From Maylandia zebra (lineage: Eukaryota; Chordata; Actinopteri; Cichliformes; Cichlidae), in the NCBI RefSeq assembly GCF_041146795.1, contig NC_135176.1:12027286-12091285 (forward strand): a stretch of 64,000 nucleotides of DNA, given 5' to 3'. The position numbers were made by a program, and so were the translations under genes. Below are positions 50,698 to 62,513 of this stretch, one piece after another; the first letter of the stretch is position 1, and every line of letters begins with the position of its first letter. The notes beneath the pieces are model-generated. The model did not search any database, was not told where the DNA came from, and worked only from the letters and a program-made list of their open reading frames with translations.

Positions 50698-51627
50698 TCA
50701 GGACAAAGGTGATGGTTTAACACTGGCTCTAAAGCCAAATGTAAAATAGTATTTGAAGACACGGCAGAGAGTTTGATCTCTGAGGCCGTATATGAGTGGG
50801 CTCAAGCACTTTGGGAAAATGATGAGACCCACAAAGAGGACGTACTGAGCATGAATAGCCATATCAGGAGGCACTTTCAACATCATGCTGGGGTTTATCA
50901 TATTGAACAGGGTGGAGGTGAGATACAGCCACAGCTGAAGCAGATGTAGCAGCACTGTCTTGGGTGCCTTATTGGTATGACGCCCTCTAGATGAGGCTGA
51001 CTTCACAGTGATCATGATTGCAGTGTATGTATAGATAATAATCATACTCACAAACACAAAATAGAGAATGGTGAAGGCCATGTTTAAAGTCACATAAACT
51101 TCTAGGCGAAAAACACTGTTTCTGATGCAGAACGACTGCATAGGGAAGATCGTCTTCTCCATCCTGACAAACAGGAAAAGTTGTATGAATGAGTCTAAGG
51201 ACGCCACTATCCACATAACGGCAATGGCTTTACCCGTCGACCTCGGCGTGGCAAAGCTGGGGTGCCTCAGCGGAAAACAAACTGCAACATATCTCTCCAA
51301 AGACATCACGGCAAGGTTGAGAGGAGACATTTTAACAGTGACGGCCGCAAGCAGTGAGACAAAAACACAAACATAGTTGATCATTCTGACCATCATCACG
51401 GCAAAGATGTAAAGCAGCATAGTCAGCAGCAGCTGCACAGAGTCACACATGAGCAAATGACCAAACAGGATGTACCGGGAGGACTCTAGTAACAGAGGCT
51501 TCTTCAACAGGGCAAACATCATGATGGCATTTACATACAGGAAGAAGAAACACGGCAACATAGACAGCGCAGCTTTGACTGAAGTCTGAAACGGCAACGA
51601 CTGGAACTCGGCCGTTGTGGCATTCAT
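50698..51627 (-). CDS. Odorant receptor 131-2-like class A GPCR
   Basis: A single intact coding exon of 309 residues. Seven hydrophobic segments are visible. It has an N-glycosylation site at Asn2 (NAT), the TM2 region ILFGHLLMCDSVQLLL, and the TM3 end SLERYVAVCFPLRHP (an ERY version of the DRY motif). The TM6 region is KTVLLHLLQLWLYL, TM7 has LSPLIYGLRD, and the C-tail is short. This pattern, in particular MSPLNLAVMSLERYVAVCFPLRH, is that of the teleost 131-2-like receptors, thought to detect odorants in olfactory neurons; the ligand is unknown. I chose the start at 51627 because a splice acceptor (CCTTTGCAG) ends at 51649, which puts the upstream in-frame Met (51675) in an intron. The only GPCR in the window. 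Confidence 0.88.
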   Translation of the reverse strand: MNATTAEFQSLPFQTSVKAALSMLPCFFFLYVNAIMMFALLKKPLLLESSRYILFGHLLMCDSVQLLLTMLLYIFAVMMVRMINYVCVFVSLLAAVTVKMSPLNLAVMSLERYVAVCFPLRHPSFATPRSTGKAIAVMWIVASLDSFIQLFLFVRMEKTIFPMQSFCIRNSVFRLEVYVTLNMAFTILYFVFVSMIIIYTYTAIMITVKSASSRGRHTNKAPKTVLLHLLQLWLYLTSTLFNMINPSMMLKVPPDMAIHAQYVLFVGLIIFPKCLSPLIYGLRDQTLCRVFKYYFTFGFRASVKPSPLS

Positions 51628-51836
51628 GACTGCAGTTTCGCACCGTGTCTGCAAAGGCATGAAAAACACAAACACGGACTGATTTTTAATATTATAAACA
51701 ATTCCGAAAAGTGTAGATTGTGCAAGATGATTCTGTCAAATATCACAAAAAAAAAAAAACAGCATCAAAGTGAGAATTATGTGCCAAACGTAGATGGATA
51801 ATATGAAGTTATATGCTTTGTAGACATATTACTTAC

Positions 51837-51895
51837 ATGTCACCTGTATGGTTTGACTTCATTTGGCAAACACGTTTCGGTGAACAAATGTGAGG
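51837..51895 (-). promoter_or_regulatory. Non-coding first exon of the odorant receptor gene (predicted)
   Basis: A strong donor (ACAT|GTAAGT) follows position 51837 on the minus strand. It can pair with the acceptor ending at 51649 to remove a 188-base intron. The upper limit is estimated as about 30 bases downstream of the TATA box. No ATG-initiated reading frame from this exon is required. An alternative donor (CATACAG|GTGACA) lies just upstream. Confidence 0.5.
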
Positions 51896-51919
51896 AAAGA
51901 AGAGCAGCCTGTCATGTCC

Positions 51920-51927
51920 TTTTTATA
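51920..51927 (-). promoter_or_regulatory. TATA box of the odorant receptor gene
   Basis: TATAAAAA on the minus strand, in the context CACCTATAAAAAGGAC. It sits about 300 bases upstream of the receptor start codon and just ahead of the predicted first exon. Confidence 0.5.
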
Positions 51928-52039
51928 GGTGAGCCATGTCCTGACATCACCATCTGTATCAGCGTCACAACCACTCAATACTCTGCATTAGCTGTGGAGT
52001 GAAAGTTTGGCCAAGTTGTCTAACTGATGTTATCTTTCC

Positions 52040-52255
52040 ATCTACTTTTTACTCCACTTACCATTAAAGGATATCACACAGTTTGTTCTACATTCTGTGA
52101 CCTTCACTTGTTTTGTATATATTTCTCCTGTTTTGTTATTTATTCCTGCTGTCTTACCATTTACATGTTATTCATGCACAGTTGGTGTGGAACACCCATA
52201 ATTTTATTGTACATGTACAATGACAATAAAGGGCTCTTCTCTTCTCGTGACATTT
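52040..52255 (+). repeat. Fish repeat with LINE-like 3' end
   Basis: The end ATTGTACATGTACAATGACAATAAAGG, followed by a TCTTC simple tail, is typical of 3' ends of interspersed retroelements in fish. It lies directly upstream of the receptor promoter. The class is not certain. Confidence 0.5.
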
Positions 52256-52339
52256 TCCTGTTTAGGGAACTGTGCAGGAATTAGATATCCATTTTAACAT
52301 ATTTTGTTTTCTTGAAATTTTATAATTATCATTCAAAAA

Positions 52340-52450
52340 GAGCATGGGAGAAGACATGCAGCAAATTACCTGGGGTGATTATACCCAGACCTCTGTTGTT
52401 GCGCTACAGCACACAAGCTGCCTGCTCAACCCAGTGAGCTGCACCAACAC
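52340..52450. repeat. Fish dispersed repeat fragment
   Basis: AAGACATGCAGCAAATTACC followed by TGTTGTTGCGCTACAGCAC resembles the family noted at 43085-43210. Confidence 0.4.
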
Positions 52451-55031
52451 TCCAGAAGCAGATATTCTTTTAATAGGCAGTTTAATGTGAGTCATTAAAG
52501 AGATCAGTGATGCTGTTTGAGTTTGATCTGTGAATAGTTGATGACACAAATAAGCCTGAAAAGGGAATCACATGACAAACATATATTTAATATGCCGTTT
52601 GTGGCAGCAGATATGAATTTTAAAAACATTTCTTTTTTCTTTTGGGTCTAACGCTGCTGGAGGCTTGTTGTTTTTAGTTCTTTTTGCTGACAGCACTAAT
52701 ATCACCTTACTCTTGTTTTTCATAATAAGATGATTCACCTAGACGATAATAAAACCCAACTGGATCTTTTCAGTCAGATTGTAAGAGAAAACAGTAACTC
52801 CGGGCATTTCTTCATGGATCCTTGATTAATGTACATTATGCTTTCAAAACCAACAGAGAACAGAAGTGCAGTGTGACACAGATTGTAATTTTCTTTTCTT
52901 CTTTTCTAAAACAAAGCAAATAAAAAATGAAACATAATTTGCTGCGCCCATAAACTTTGCCCCAAGCAGCCATTATTTCAGTCAAATGAGTCACCAGAGA
53001 AGCTAAGGCAAAGAACAAACAAACAAACAAAAAAAAACTACAGTTTTCTTATTTATTTTTGTGGCCCAGTCCCACTGATACCTGCTCTATTTTGTGCAGA
53101 GGAAAACTGTCTTGAAAGCTGGGCCTTAGGTACAGCTCCAGAGGACAATGTTATATCATGAGTGCCCATTACATTAAATCTAGTGAGCTTGCTGGGCTCA
53201 GTTCTGCACTGTTTGTTGAAGGCAAGCAATATGAAGGCATTTCAGATTTGTTTATAGCAGGGATCCTAAAGATTTGATCACGCAGTGCCAATTCAGTGAG
53301 CTAATGTATTATTTATTTGCTATTATTTGTAATGTCTGTTCAAAGGAGTCGTCAATTACGCCTTACGTATGTAGAATTGAACTCAAAGTAGAAATGTCAT
53401 TACACTACATAGTGACCTTTTTTTTACTCACATCAGGTCTGTTTTATCCTCTGAGGATCATGAATTGTGTCATATTGCGAGATTAGGTATTAAACACCCT
53501 GGCCCATCAATACATTGGACAGATATTCACTATAAGGTAATATCATGTAATATAGTGGAGTTTTATTGATAGAAGGGACCAATTTGTTGACCCCGTTTTA
53601 GTATTTCAGCACCACTGCATCATGGACAGCTCCTGCATTTTCATGAGGCTGGAGTTGTGTAACTAACGCTGACAGCGAAGTTGTTTTTTGCTGTATTTTT
53701 TTCTTCTTTTCTAAAAAAATAAATAAATCAATCAATAATAAAAAAAACAAAAACATAATTTGCCGGGCCCATAAACTTTGCCCCTGTTGGGAGCGGTGCA
53801 CGTCAGCTCTGTTTACAGACTCGGATCACAAAATAATCTCAGAGGCTTCAGCTCTTTGGAGGACAGTCATTATGGCTCATTAATAATTCAGGTGTTTATA
53901 CTGCACATCTCTGCAACATATTTCTCACTCTGATAATTCACTGTGGGACAATTAAAAACCTTTTGTTATTCCACGGAGTGTATGAAGGACATGAGGAAAA
54001 AGATGTCACCTTTTTCATAAAGTTTAGAAATTGCAGCCAACCTTGGATTTCTAATCTGCAGAATCTCAGACTTGTTTGCATATCTGTGATGATTTTGTAA
54101 AAGAAATGTTTAATACAATTTCATACTGCCACTGATCCGGCTAATTACATACATGAGCTACACATGCTTCACAAAAAATAATGATGGGAATGAATGCCAT
54201 GGTAATATCATGAATGATTGTACAGCATAAATCTCGTATCCACACTGGCTCAAATGTGCACATTTTCTCTGCTAATATTTGGTTGAACCCCTGTTGGCTA
54301 GTTGGACCTCAACTACATGCTTTTGGTAGCCATCAACAAACTTCTGGCGTAATTCTGGCTGAATATTTTTACCACTCTTTTTGACAGAAATCATGTAAAT
54401 TTTTGGGTTTCTTGGCACAGACCAACTTTTAAATGCAGTGGACATATTTTCAGTAGTGTCGAGGATACTCACTGTTAGCGTGCTTTATACATTCCAAAAC
54501 CGATTTTAACATCATTTTCCTGCTGGAACACCCAACTGTGTCCAAGATTCAATAATCTAGGTGTTGTAAACAATGTGTTGAAACATTGCTGGACAAGAGC
54601 TGAATGTGCCATTCAGGCTTTTACAAACTGGGGCACCTGGTCAACTTAATTCACCTACTGGATAAAAAAGAAAAAAAAAGGGACTAACAACCAGAACTCA
54701 CTCAGAACAGCAGAACGTTCTAGTAGTTATTCTAGTGCGAACAGCATAGAAACGATAGAAAACTAGAATTAAGTACAACATGCATATTAACACGCACATA
54801 TTAAAAGACTGGGTGACACTACTGGCTGTATCCATCTTTAATCACTGTTTAAATTCAAACATTAAACACACATTAATAATGATGCAATCACTCAAAATAA
54901 AACAGGAGAACATTACAAATCAGAAATTTAAAAAAAATATATAAACAAAAAGGAAACATACAAGCAAATCTGATGATTTAAAATAAAAATAAGGCAAAGC
55001 AGAAAGGCAAAAATATCAACATGACAAAAGC

Positions 55032-55079
<48 letters not shown>

Positions 55080-55319
55080 GCAGCTATATTTTCCTTAATT
55101 GGACAATGATGTTGATAAATCTTGAGACACTTCTTCTACGGCTGCTGGCTATATGTAGACGCAAAACTGGAAATTAGCTGCAGAAAAAGATAAGAAAAAT
55201 GGAATCAAGTAAGATTAGGTGAATTCTTCATGTGTCTCTACCATTACCATTTATTCCAGCCTCCCTGACAGGAACAAGCAAGGATAAATTCCTTATCAAC
55301 CAATTTAAAAATCTAGATT
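52451..55319. other. Intergenic region between the receptor and ppme1
   Basis: AT-rich, with no supported gene. It includes a weakly transposon-like stretch (54270-54480; GTTGAACCCCTGTTGGCTAG...), the inverted ACTGTATA-family repeat near 54806-54840, and an ATA microsatellite at 55032-55079. Confidence 0.4.
55032..55079 (+). repeat. (ATA)n microsatellite
   Basis: About 16 uninterrupted ATA/AAT units. Confidence 0.95.
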
Positions 55320-55325
55320 TTTATT
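55320..55325 (-). terminator. Candidate poly(A) signal of ppme1
   Basis: AATAAA on the minus strand (CAATAAAAATC), about 100 bases beyond the ppme1 stop codon. Confidence 0.5.
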
Positions 55326-55421
55326 GTTAAAGCAGAACTGAAACGATTATCATATTATTCTACATATATTTAATGCATCTCTTGGAAATTTAACAACCTC
55401 ATTCCTTAGTAGTGAGCTCAC

Positions 55422-58400
55422 TTACCACAGGTATCCCTCCTTAAACTCAGTGAATTTGTGCCGAACCATAAATGTTGCTAGTGCATCTGCTACCTAGCAA
55501 CAGATGTCAGAGGAGCAAGTTAAAACATTGAAAACAGACATAACAACACGCAGCACGCATACATAAATATATAACGTTATGGGCCTCTGACATGAGTACA
55601 GTGCCAGTAAATTCGGGTAAGAACGCTCACTTTCTCAGGTGCATCCTCGTGAACAGCGTGACCGCACTGAGGGAGGACCTGCATCTGAAACTTTCCTGCA
55701 AACAAATAATATTTTTTTAAATGCGTTTATTCTTACAGAAAATTGCAAAAAAAAGGGAGAAACAATCTGTGCACTTTACCCTGCATCTGTCCAATGGTAA
55801 GATCTTTGTCAAGCCTGTCTATTCCTGTACAACGAGATAAGTCAGGCGTGAAACTGTGCAGTCAGTGTGTGTGTCCTATTTAAACTACTAGATATTTGAG
55901 AAAAAAAAAAAAAAAAAAAAAGAATAAATCAAACCTGCGAGAAGGAGCAGTTTTGGCACAGGGGTGGTGAGAAAGAGGGCAGACAGACCCTTGAACCAAC
56001 CCTCCCAATATTTTTCTGTCTTGGAAAGCTCTACTCTCCAGGTGAAGATGCTCTCCTTTTTCGTCTGTGTGAAAGAATTCAAATACTCTTTTATAGCTTT
56101 CAATCTCTTTCCAAAACACTTACAGATGACAAGAGAAAACTAAGAAGCAAGAGACCAAACCTCCTGGTCATCCTCCTTTGCTCTTTTCTTGCTGGATTCT
56201 TCTTCTGCTTCCTCATCTTCCTCTTCTTCTATAATACCTTCACCAATGCTATTAGACACCCCTGAACTGCTGCTGGATTCCTCACATCTGTAAAAGTCAC
56301 AAGAGAGGAAATTGAAATGGTCAGTTAAAGCCACAAACCCACACGGAAAAAACTGCAGAGAAGAGAGAGCCCAGACACACTTTTTCACTTGGCCTCCCAT
56401 GGACACCCGGGCTGACTCGATGTTTCGGATCTGGCCGCTCTTCACACTGAAAGGAAAAAGGTGAAGAACACCTTTAGGCACTTGTATACAACAATTAAGA
56501 ATTGAAGCTCTTCAAGGTAAGGAACTGCAACGAACAAATAAATAAATAAAGAAGTTATTTCAGTGTGCTTTGGACAAATAACACTTGGCACAATTTGCAA
56601 ACTAAAAGACAGAATATATATGTATGATGTAATCTAATCAAACAAAAAGATGCAGCAGTGTGGCTCACTGTTTAACATTTACCTCCACTCAATCGCATTT
56701 TCCAGAGATCTAAATGTTTTTGGCCGACTTCTGAGGAAATTCTGCATACTGTTCAAAGCATCCATTGCTGTCCCTGAGTGTTAACACAAACAAAATTATT
56801 TAACAAACCCACAATTAGTGCTTATGGCATTTATTAACAATATTCAGCATAATAACTTACATTTTACATCATTAAAAAAAACTAAACAACTAACAAAAAA
56901 AAAAAAGAAGAAAGAAATGGCAAATGCTTTCATAAAAATCAATGAGAGCATCCTGTACTGGAAAAGACCCAATCATGTGATCTGCTCATGTTGTTGCATA
57001 GACTCGTGCACACAGTTAAGTGTTTAAGTATACTCATTGTTTTTCTTTGTTCCCAGTATTGAGAACATTGATTAGCATAATATTTGTTCAAGTGCTCTTA
57101 GTAGAACAAGCCAGTCACTGATCAAATTTGGACTGTTAATGAAGTTGTACTGACATGTGACTTTGCCCATTCAGAATAGAAGAACAACTTGTGGATCATT
57201 TAAGCCATTTTCAGTCTCCTCAGTAAGGGCCTCAAAGTAACTGCCCAAATAAGTGACCTGAGGCGTTACCAAAGCAACTCGCAGGATTTGTCTTTAACGA
57301 CTTTGGAAATATGCACTTATCTGTGGAGCTTACCCTCTACGACGTCAATGACGCACAGACCAAGCAGGGATGGTATATGATTGGCAGTGGCAGTGTGAAC
57401 TGCAATGGCCCCTCCCATGCTGTGTCCAATAAGCATGATTGGAGGTGGGTTGTCTCCATAAAGTGCCTCCACCACTTTGCCAATATCCCTTTGGGGAAGA
57501 AAAAAAAAAAAAGAAGCAAGAATATAACCTGTCAGCCTGTTTTTCAGTTATGATTGAAACTCTAATCAGGAAGCTTGTAACTACTTTTTACATTTTACAC
57601 CGCAATCAATAATCCAAATGTGAGCCACAGGAAGTCACCACACTCTTCCCACTTTTAATGAGCGGTGAAATCAAAACTTTCTTAATTAAACTCATGCCTG
57701 CTGGATCATCACCACCTTCTGTGGCGTCCCATATGTTCCTGTGATGTAAACCCAAGAAGCAGATGTTTAAAAACCATTCCCACAAAAAACTGTGTTCTCT
57801 TAAAGACTTACTTCGCCATCGTATCTGCAGAGAGATCTTCAGGATTTTTCACTTTAGTGTCACCTGCAGGTGATGACAGAGATTTAACTCATTTGATCCA
57901 TGTACGCTGAGGCAAAGAATGCCATAATCCTCTAACCACGTGCAAAAATAAAAACTTGCTGTGTCCTGCAACCTACCATGAGCTCGGAGGTCCATAGCTA
58001 CCACCCTGCAATTAATCCTGCTGTATATGATGGCCTGCAAGAACATAGATAAAAATCATTTCAATTAAATAGATCACAGACGATATGTTGACATTAAAAA
58101 AAAAAGCTTTATAAATATTCTGCCCAACATTGCTGTTAACTTTAATGTAGACTGCTAACAGATCATAAAGGGTCTGTAATAGTTATGAAGCTCACAGTGA
58201 ACACCGCCCAGGATAGTGCAGAATGGCCTCCTCCGTGAAGCAGGAGCAGCACAGGACCATGGGAGCCACTGCAGTAAATTCTGAAAATGTTCACAGTGGT
58301 CAAAGAAATACTAATTGAAAGAATAATGAAGTAAGCAGATGCTCGTCCAACAATAATGCACATTAATCTTCTGCATATACTCTAGTCATATAGCACAATG

Positions 58401-59166
58401 ATATCAGGAGTTAAATCTGAAGACTTGGACCCAAAGTGTGTGTCATTCATGCTCAATTTCCTCTTACAAACTGGAACAGCAGTCAAGGATATATCTTTGC
58501 CGTTTTCATTTTCCACCACTATGTCTTCCATGGTTTCAAAATACTGACTCCAGGGCAGAGGAGAGAAATCTCTCTTACGCCCAGGTCTGTAAATAAAAAG
58601 AGCAAAAGTAAATAAGTAACCGAATCCATGTATGATGTGACTCAACACTGCAACAGGACTGTTAAACTTTGTAGAAGCAATTGAAAGACAAAAAACCCTC
58701 CAGACTAAAAATAACTCTCCCCTTCTTTTCACATCATCAAACATTGCAATAATAACAAAATAGAAAAATAAACAAAAAGACAAAAAAAAATAATAAAAAA
58801 CAAAACAGAATTTTCAGACTGAAAGGATATCCTTTTAAATTTTAAATGCTAACACGCAAAAGCGCCAGGCTAAATCAATCAGTGGTGTATAACACTGATT
58901 ATCTAAACTCTGGTAGCAGATGCAGCTAACCTAGCCGGGCTAAAGCAATCAGTTACGCAGTGCAATTCAGTGAGTCTAAATATACGATTACACTCCCTGG
59001 CTTTGGGAATAAAAAAAACACAACCGGCGTGATAGTGCACACAACTAAACAAATAAATGCTAAGATCCTAGCTAACTCACCCCATTTTCATTTTGGAGCC
59101 AGACTGAAAACCACCTGCCATGGGAGGTCTGGAGGCTAACAGGTTCAAATGCAACTGTTTCTCCAT
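55422..59166 (-). CDS. ppme1: Protein phosphatase methylesterase 1
   Basis: Thirteen coding exons: 59166-59081, 58586-58493, 58288-58196, 58034-57977, 57863-57812, 57488-57334, 56773-56683, 56446-56381, 56287-56161, 56064-55935, 55824-55780, 55695-55631 and 55493-55422. Phases agree throughout, giving 377 residues (human 386). The enzyme is an alpha/beta hydrolase that removes the methyl ester from the C-terminal Leu of the PP2A catalytic subunit. Visible features: SRPPMAGG and MKMGPGRKRDFSPLPWSQYF near the N-terminus, the oxyanion-type LLLLHGGGHSALSWAVF, nucleophile Ser151 in IGHSMGG, Asp176 in CVIDVVE, and His345 in LPQCGHAVHED. An acidic Glu/Ser-rich loop (residues 234-274) lies between VSMGGQVKK and the TWRVELSKTEKYW-GWF block. 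The C-terminus ends KEGYLW, shorter than in human. Intron 2 is not GT-AG: it starts ATATCCTT and ends AC. The first ATG after an in-frame TAA was taken as start. Confidence 0.95.
58289..58492 (-). other. ppme1: U12-type AT-AC intron (ppme1 intron 2)
   Basis: No GT donor fits the end of exon 2, but GGCAAAGAT|ATATCCTTGA matches the minor-spliceosome 5' site ATATCCTT exactly. The intron ends GTGAAC|ATTTTC, so the termini are AT and AC. A branch-like TTCTTTGAC (consensus TTCCTTRAC) puts its branch A at 58300, 11 bases from the 3' end, in the usual U12 spacing. Joining at these points gives GKD-IFRIYCSGS, the expected methylesterase sequence. The intron is 204 bases and of phase 0. Confidence 0.88.
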
Positions 59167-59704
59167 GTTGTCAAAAGTGAGGCCGGTCTTTGTCAGGAAC
59201 TCTTTGATGTGACCTTCTCTCGCTTTCGCAGCATATGATTTTCTTCGACACCTACACCGATGTTAGCCAGACATTGGTTAAACTGCGTTTGCCTGGCAAG
59301 CTAACGGCTAGCGTTCTTCTTCTTCGGCAGCTGAAATGACGGTCTCTTTTTCTCAGATGATTGACGCAGATTATTTCACAGCATCGTCGCCATCTACTGG
59401 CTACAAATTCAACTGCAATTCAAAAGCGGCTTACACTTCATAGCTCTCAGCAGTTCGGAGTACCGTGAATGAAAGTCAGACTCTTTACACTAAAAACTGA
59501 GACTGATTATTATGAATATCAAGTGTAAACCGAGTAACGTATAGTAGCGTGATAGCTAGCGCTGTCAGTTTAAAGCAAAAAAGGAGGTGGGTTTAAGTCC
59601 ATCTGCCCCCTTTGCAGACTGCATTACCTGGCCTCAACGTACCGCGGCCTCAACTTAAAGATACGCATGTTTGAGAAACAAGTGATTTTTAACTAGCTGT
59701 AGGT

Positions 59705-59830
59705 TTGAGTTGTTGTCTGCCCTGGGACGGACTTGTGCGGGTTGTATCTTCCTCTCTTGCCCTGTGACAGCGCGAAAAGCCTTAATCCCCCCGTTGTGAT
59801 CCCTAACTGGATAAATGGATGAAAACGGAG
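59705..59830. repeat. Fish dispersed repeat fragment
   Basis: TGTCTGCCCTGGGACGGAC...CTTGCCCTGTGACAGC...ATCCCTAACTGGATAAATGGATGAAAA resembles a very common teleost repeat module. It is degenerate. Confidence 0.5.
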
Positions 59831-60549
59831 TAATGGGCAAAAAAATGTAGATATTTTTATTCCACCCATATTTTTGGTCAGCTAAATTCAGGTAATCCTA
59901 TTTATTTATTTATTTTATAATACTAAAGCTGTTTTTCATTAACAATGGGATTATGTTAACAGAACTTAAACATGCTGTTTTATATTATCCTAACTTAATA
60001 TTCTTACCCTATTTATATGTGATTTTAAATAATAAATAAACAGTGTAGAACTGTTATTTCACTTTAGTTACTTAGTGAGCAGTAATGTAAAGGAGTAATG
60101 TAATTAGCTGCCTTCTCAAATTCAACGACACAGTTACAGCTGCTGATTCTCTAACTGGATTGTTACAAATAACATTGACTTGCATTAAACTTTTGTTGCA
60201 AGCAGCGATTCACTCTTAATAAACATCGCTGGGCCTGTATTGTTACATTAAGCAGAGGTTAACTTTAGTCATCAAGCCCAGCAACCCACTGCATCTGTGG
60301 TGTCACAGACATAGCATCAAATCTTTTCACAGCTTTGCTATAGTAACATTAAAGGAAAATGAACTGTAAACATGAATGAACCAACAGCTATAAGTATGGT
60401 ATACATGATCCTCTATTCTTTCTTCCAAGAACCAAACTTTCAGCGTGTTCTGAAAGCACAACTTTGTATACAGCTCTGCATTTAAAAGCAGCACTTGAAA
60501 AACTCTGCTGTGTCACAGTCTGCTGCTTTACGTAGGTCGAATGTTCAGG

Positions 60550-60606
60550 TCAATTCAGTTTTATCTATATAGCGCTAAATCGCAACAACAGTTGCCTCAA
60601 GGCGCT
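60550..60606 (-). repeat. L2-like LINE 3'-end fragment
   Basis: CAATTCAGTTTTATCTATATAGCGC followed by AAATCGCAACAACAG and GCCTCAAGGCGCT matches the 3' terminus of the element at 11057-13100. Confidence 0.75.
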
Positions 60607-60709
60607 TGTTGTGATCTGGACCCAAATGCAGATGCGTGAAGGCAGAGTAAATTCAACAAAAAGCGAGAATTCAGAAAAAAACAAAAACAACAACACTCCT
60701 ATATTTATA

Positions 60710-60807
60710 TATATGTGTGTGTGTGTTTTAGGTCAGTCGTGTATATATATCTATATATCTATATATCTATCTATATATATCTATCTATATATATATATAT
60801 CTATCTA

Positions 60808-60859
<52 letters not shown>

Positions 60860-60890
60860 TATATAGATATATAGATATATATATTTTAGC
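60710..60890. repeat. TG / TA / TATC microsatellite
   Basis: A compound simple repeat: a short TG run, then interspersed TATC and long TA runs. The perfect TA core is at about 60810-60856. Confidence 0.95.
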
Positions 60891-62513
60891 TTACTATATA
60901 ATTCCTGAACACAGACTGGAAACAGTGCCCATCCAAGAATGTGACCCACTATGTCCACACATATAAAGTGCAAAAGTAAACACACACATTCCAATAACAA
61001 AAACTGTTAAGAGGAAATTTAAGTTGTTAAAGTGTGAAACCTTCCAGACGCTGAAGTCAAGCGACATAGTGAGAGACACCAGAGAGAAAGAATCGCAGTT
61101 ATGTAAAATGAACATGTTATGACAGCCAGTTCTCCACAGTTGTAGACGAGAGGACGGGAACAGGTGCTGGTGAGCAAACATAAGAGTCACGTGTAATTTT
61201 AGGAGGACTCAGCTGATTATCATCCTAATCAGTCAGCACTGACGCACATTTGAAGTAGGGCAAAGGTCTAAACACTGAGGAGTATCTGCATAAAGAGCCT
61301 TTCCAGTAGATATCTTTTAAATACTAAGTTGAATTTGTGATATTGTTAAAAAAAAAAAGCTCTCTGGAATACAATATTAGGCAATTTTCCAGACTATTCA
61401 AGCATTTTTCATCATGTACTTTACATGAACTCTTCCTTCCGTATCTTCTCAACAGTGCTTATATTACATTATAATCCCTGTGTTTGCTTTCTAACCCATC
61501 AACTCCTTAACAACATGTGTGATCTGATCTTTGCTCACTGATCGAACCTAGTATTAGAAAATATCATCTAGCCAGTGAGAGCCAGAATAAGCACTAAGTT
61601 TTAAGAAAAATGCAAGCCAAAGCAAAATCCGAACAGTCTGCAAACCCCTGAGTCATCTCTGCTATGCGGGGCCTTTTGCTGTCTTAGTGGAATATCTGTT
61701 TTGTGTACGGTGAAAAACTGTAAGTCAGCATAAATGATAAAAGCTGTTGATGAAGTTGGAAAAACATTATAAACTTGAGGTAACTACAGATATTAAAAAT
61801 AAGCAGTTTTAGTGTCCCTTTATTCTTTTCCTATTTAATTATCCAGTGAAGCAGAACCAGGACAATCCAAGTCTGAGTTGATTTTGTGAATGAAGCAAAG
61901 ATGCTGAGCCATAAACCTGTGCCCTACTAACCTTTAAGTGATGACCTTATTTATAGAGTACTGATTTAAAGTTCACAGTATTCATAGCACAGGGGTGATC
62001 AGGTCTGGGGGCTCAGTGTCTTTTTAAGGGGAGGTCACTGCAGACTGGTTGAAGCCAGCCCACTGACTTGTTTACTGGCCCGAGCGTGTGCTTAAATGTT
62101 TCTCACAGAGTGTTCCCAGGAAACTGTTTTTAGAGAGCAGGTGGTGAAACCACCTCCACCATCTCCTTAACCTTTTCATGGAATACAGTATAAATGGATT
62201 ATTACCTCTCAAATGTCCTGTAATGTCGTTTGACATCACAGGACCCAGTCTGAATATGTTTGCTAAACGTAAATATGTTCTCACTTTACTAATCTCCTAC
62301 GAATGCCTTGTTTAATATAGAACCTTTATAGCTGTAAATATGAGGAGTGGAAAATATGCAGGTGTATGGCTTTACTTTGACCCTGTTTACCAAAACTGCT
62401 TCAGAGTTTCTGAGTAAGTCGTCACACTGAAGATGAATTATGACACTGTTTTATGTGTACAGGGTAATATTGCTATAAAGCAGCAGTTTATGGGAAAGAA
62501 AGATGTTTACAAT

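Noticed and set aside
51628-51675. Upstream Met start for the odorant receptor
   Set aside because: The extra 16 residues span a good splice acceptor (CCTTTGCAG). The downstream Met with an NAT glycosylation site fits the receptor family better.
54272-54472. Minus-strand frame with transposon-like flavour
   Set aside because: The sequence resembles repeats seen in fish genomes, but I could not find diagnostic transposase motifs or ends, so it is not called as an element.
59167-59270. In-frame extension upstream of the ppme1 ATG
   Set aside because: The frame stays open for about 33 codons (…EFLTKTGLTFDN) after a TAA but contains no ATG. The ATG at 59166 aligns with the known methylesterase N-terminus, so the extension is most likely 5' UTR.
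60710-60890. Apparent coding frames in the TA/TATC repeat
   Set aside because: The frames encode only Ile/Tyr repeats generated by the microsatellite.
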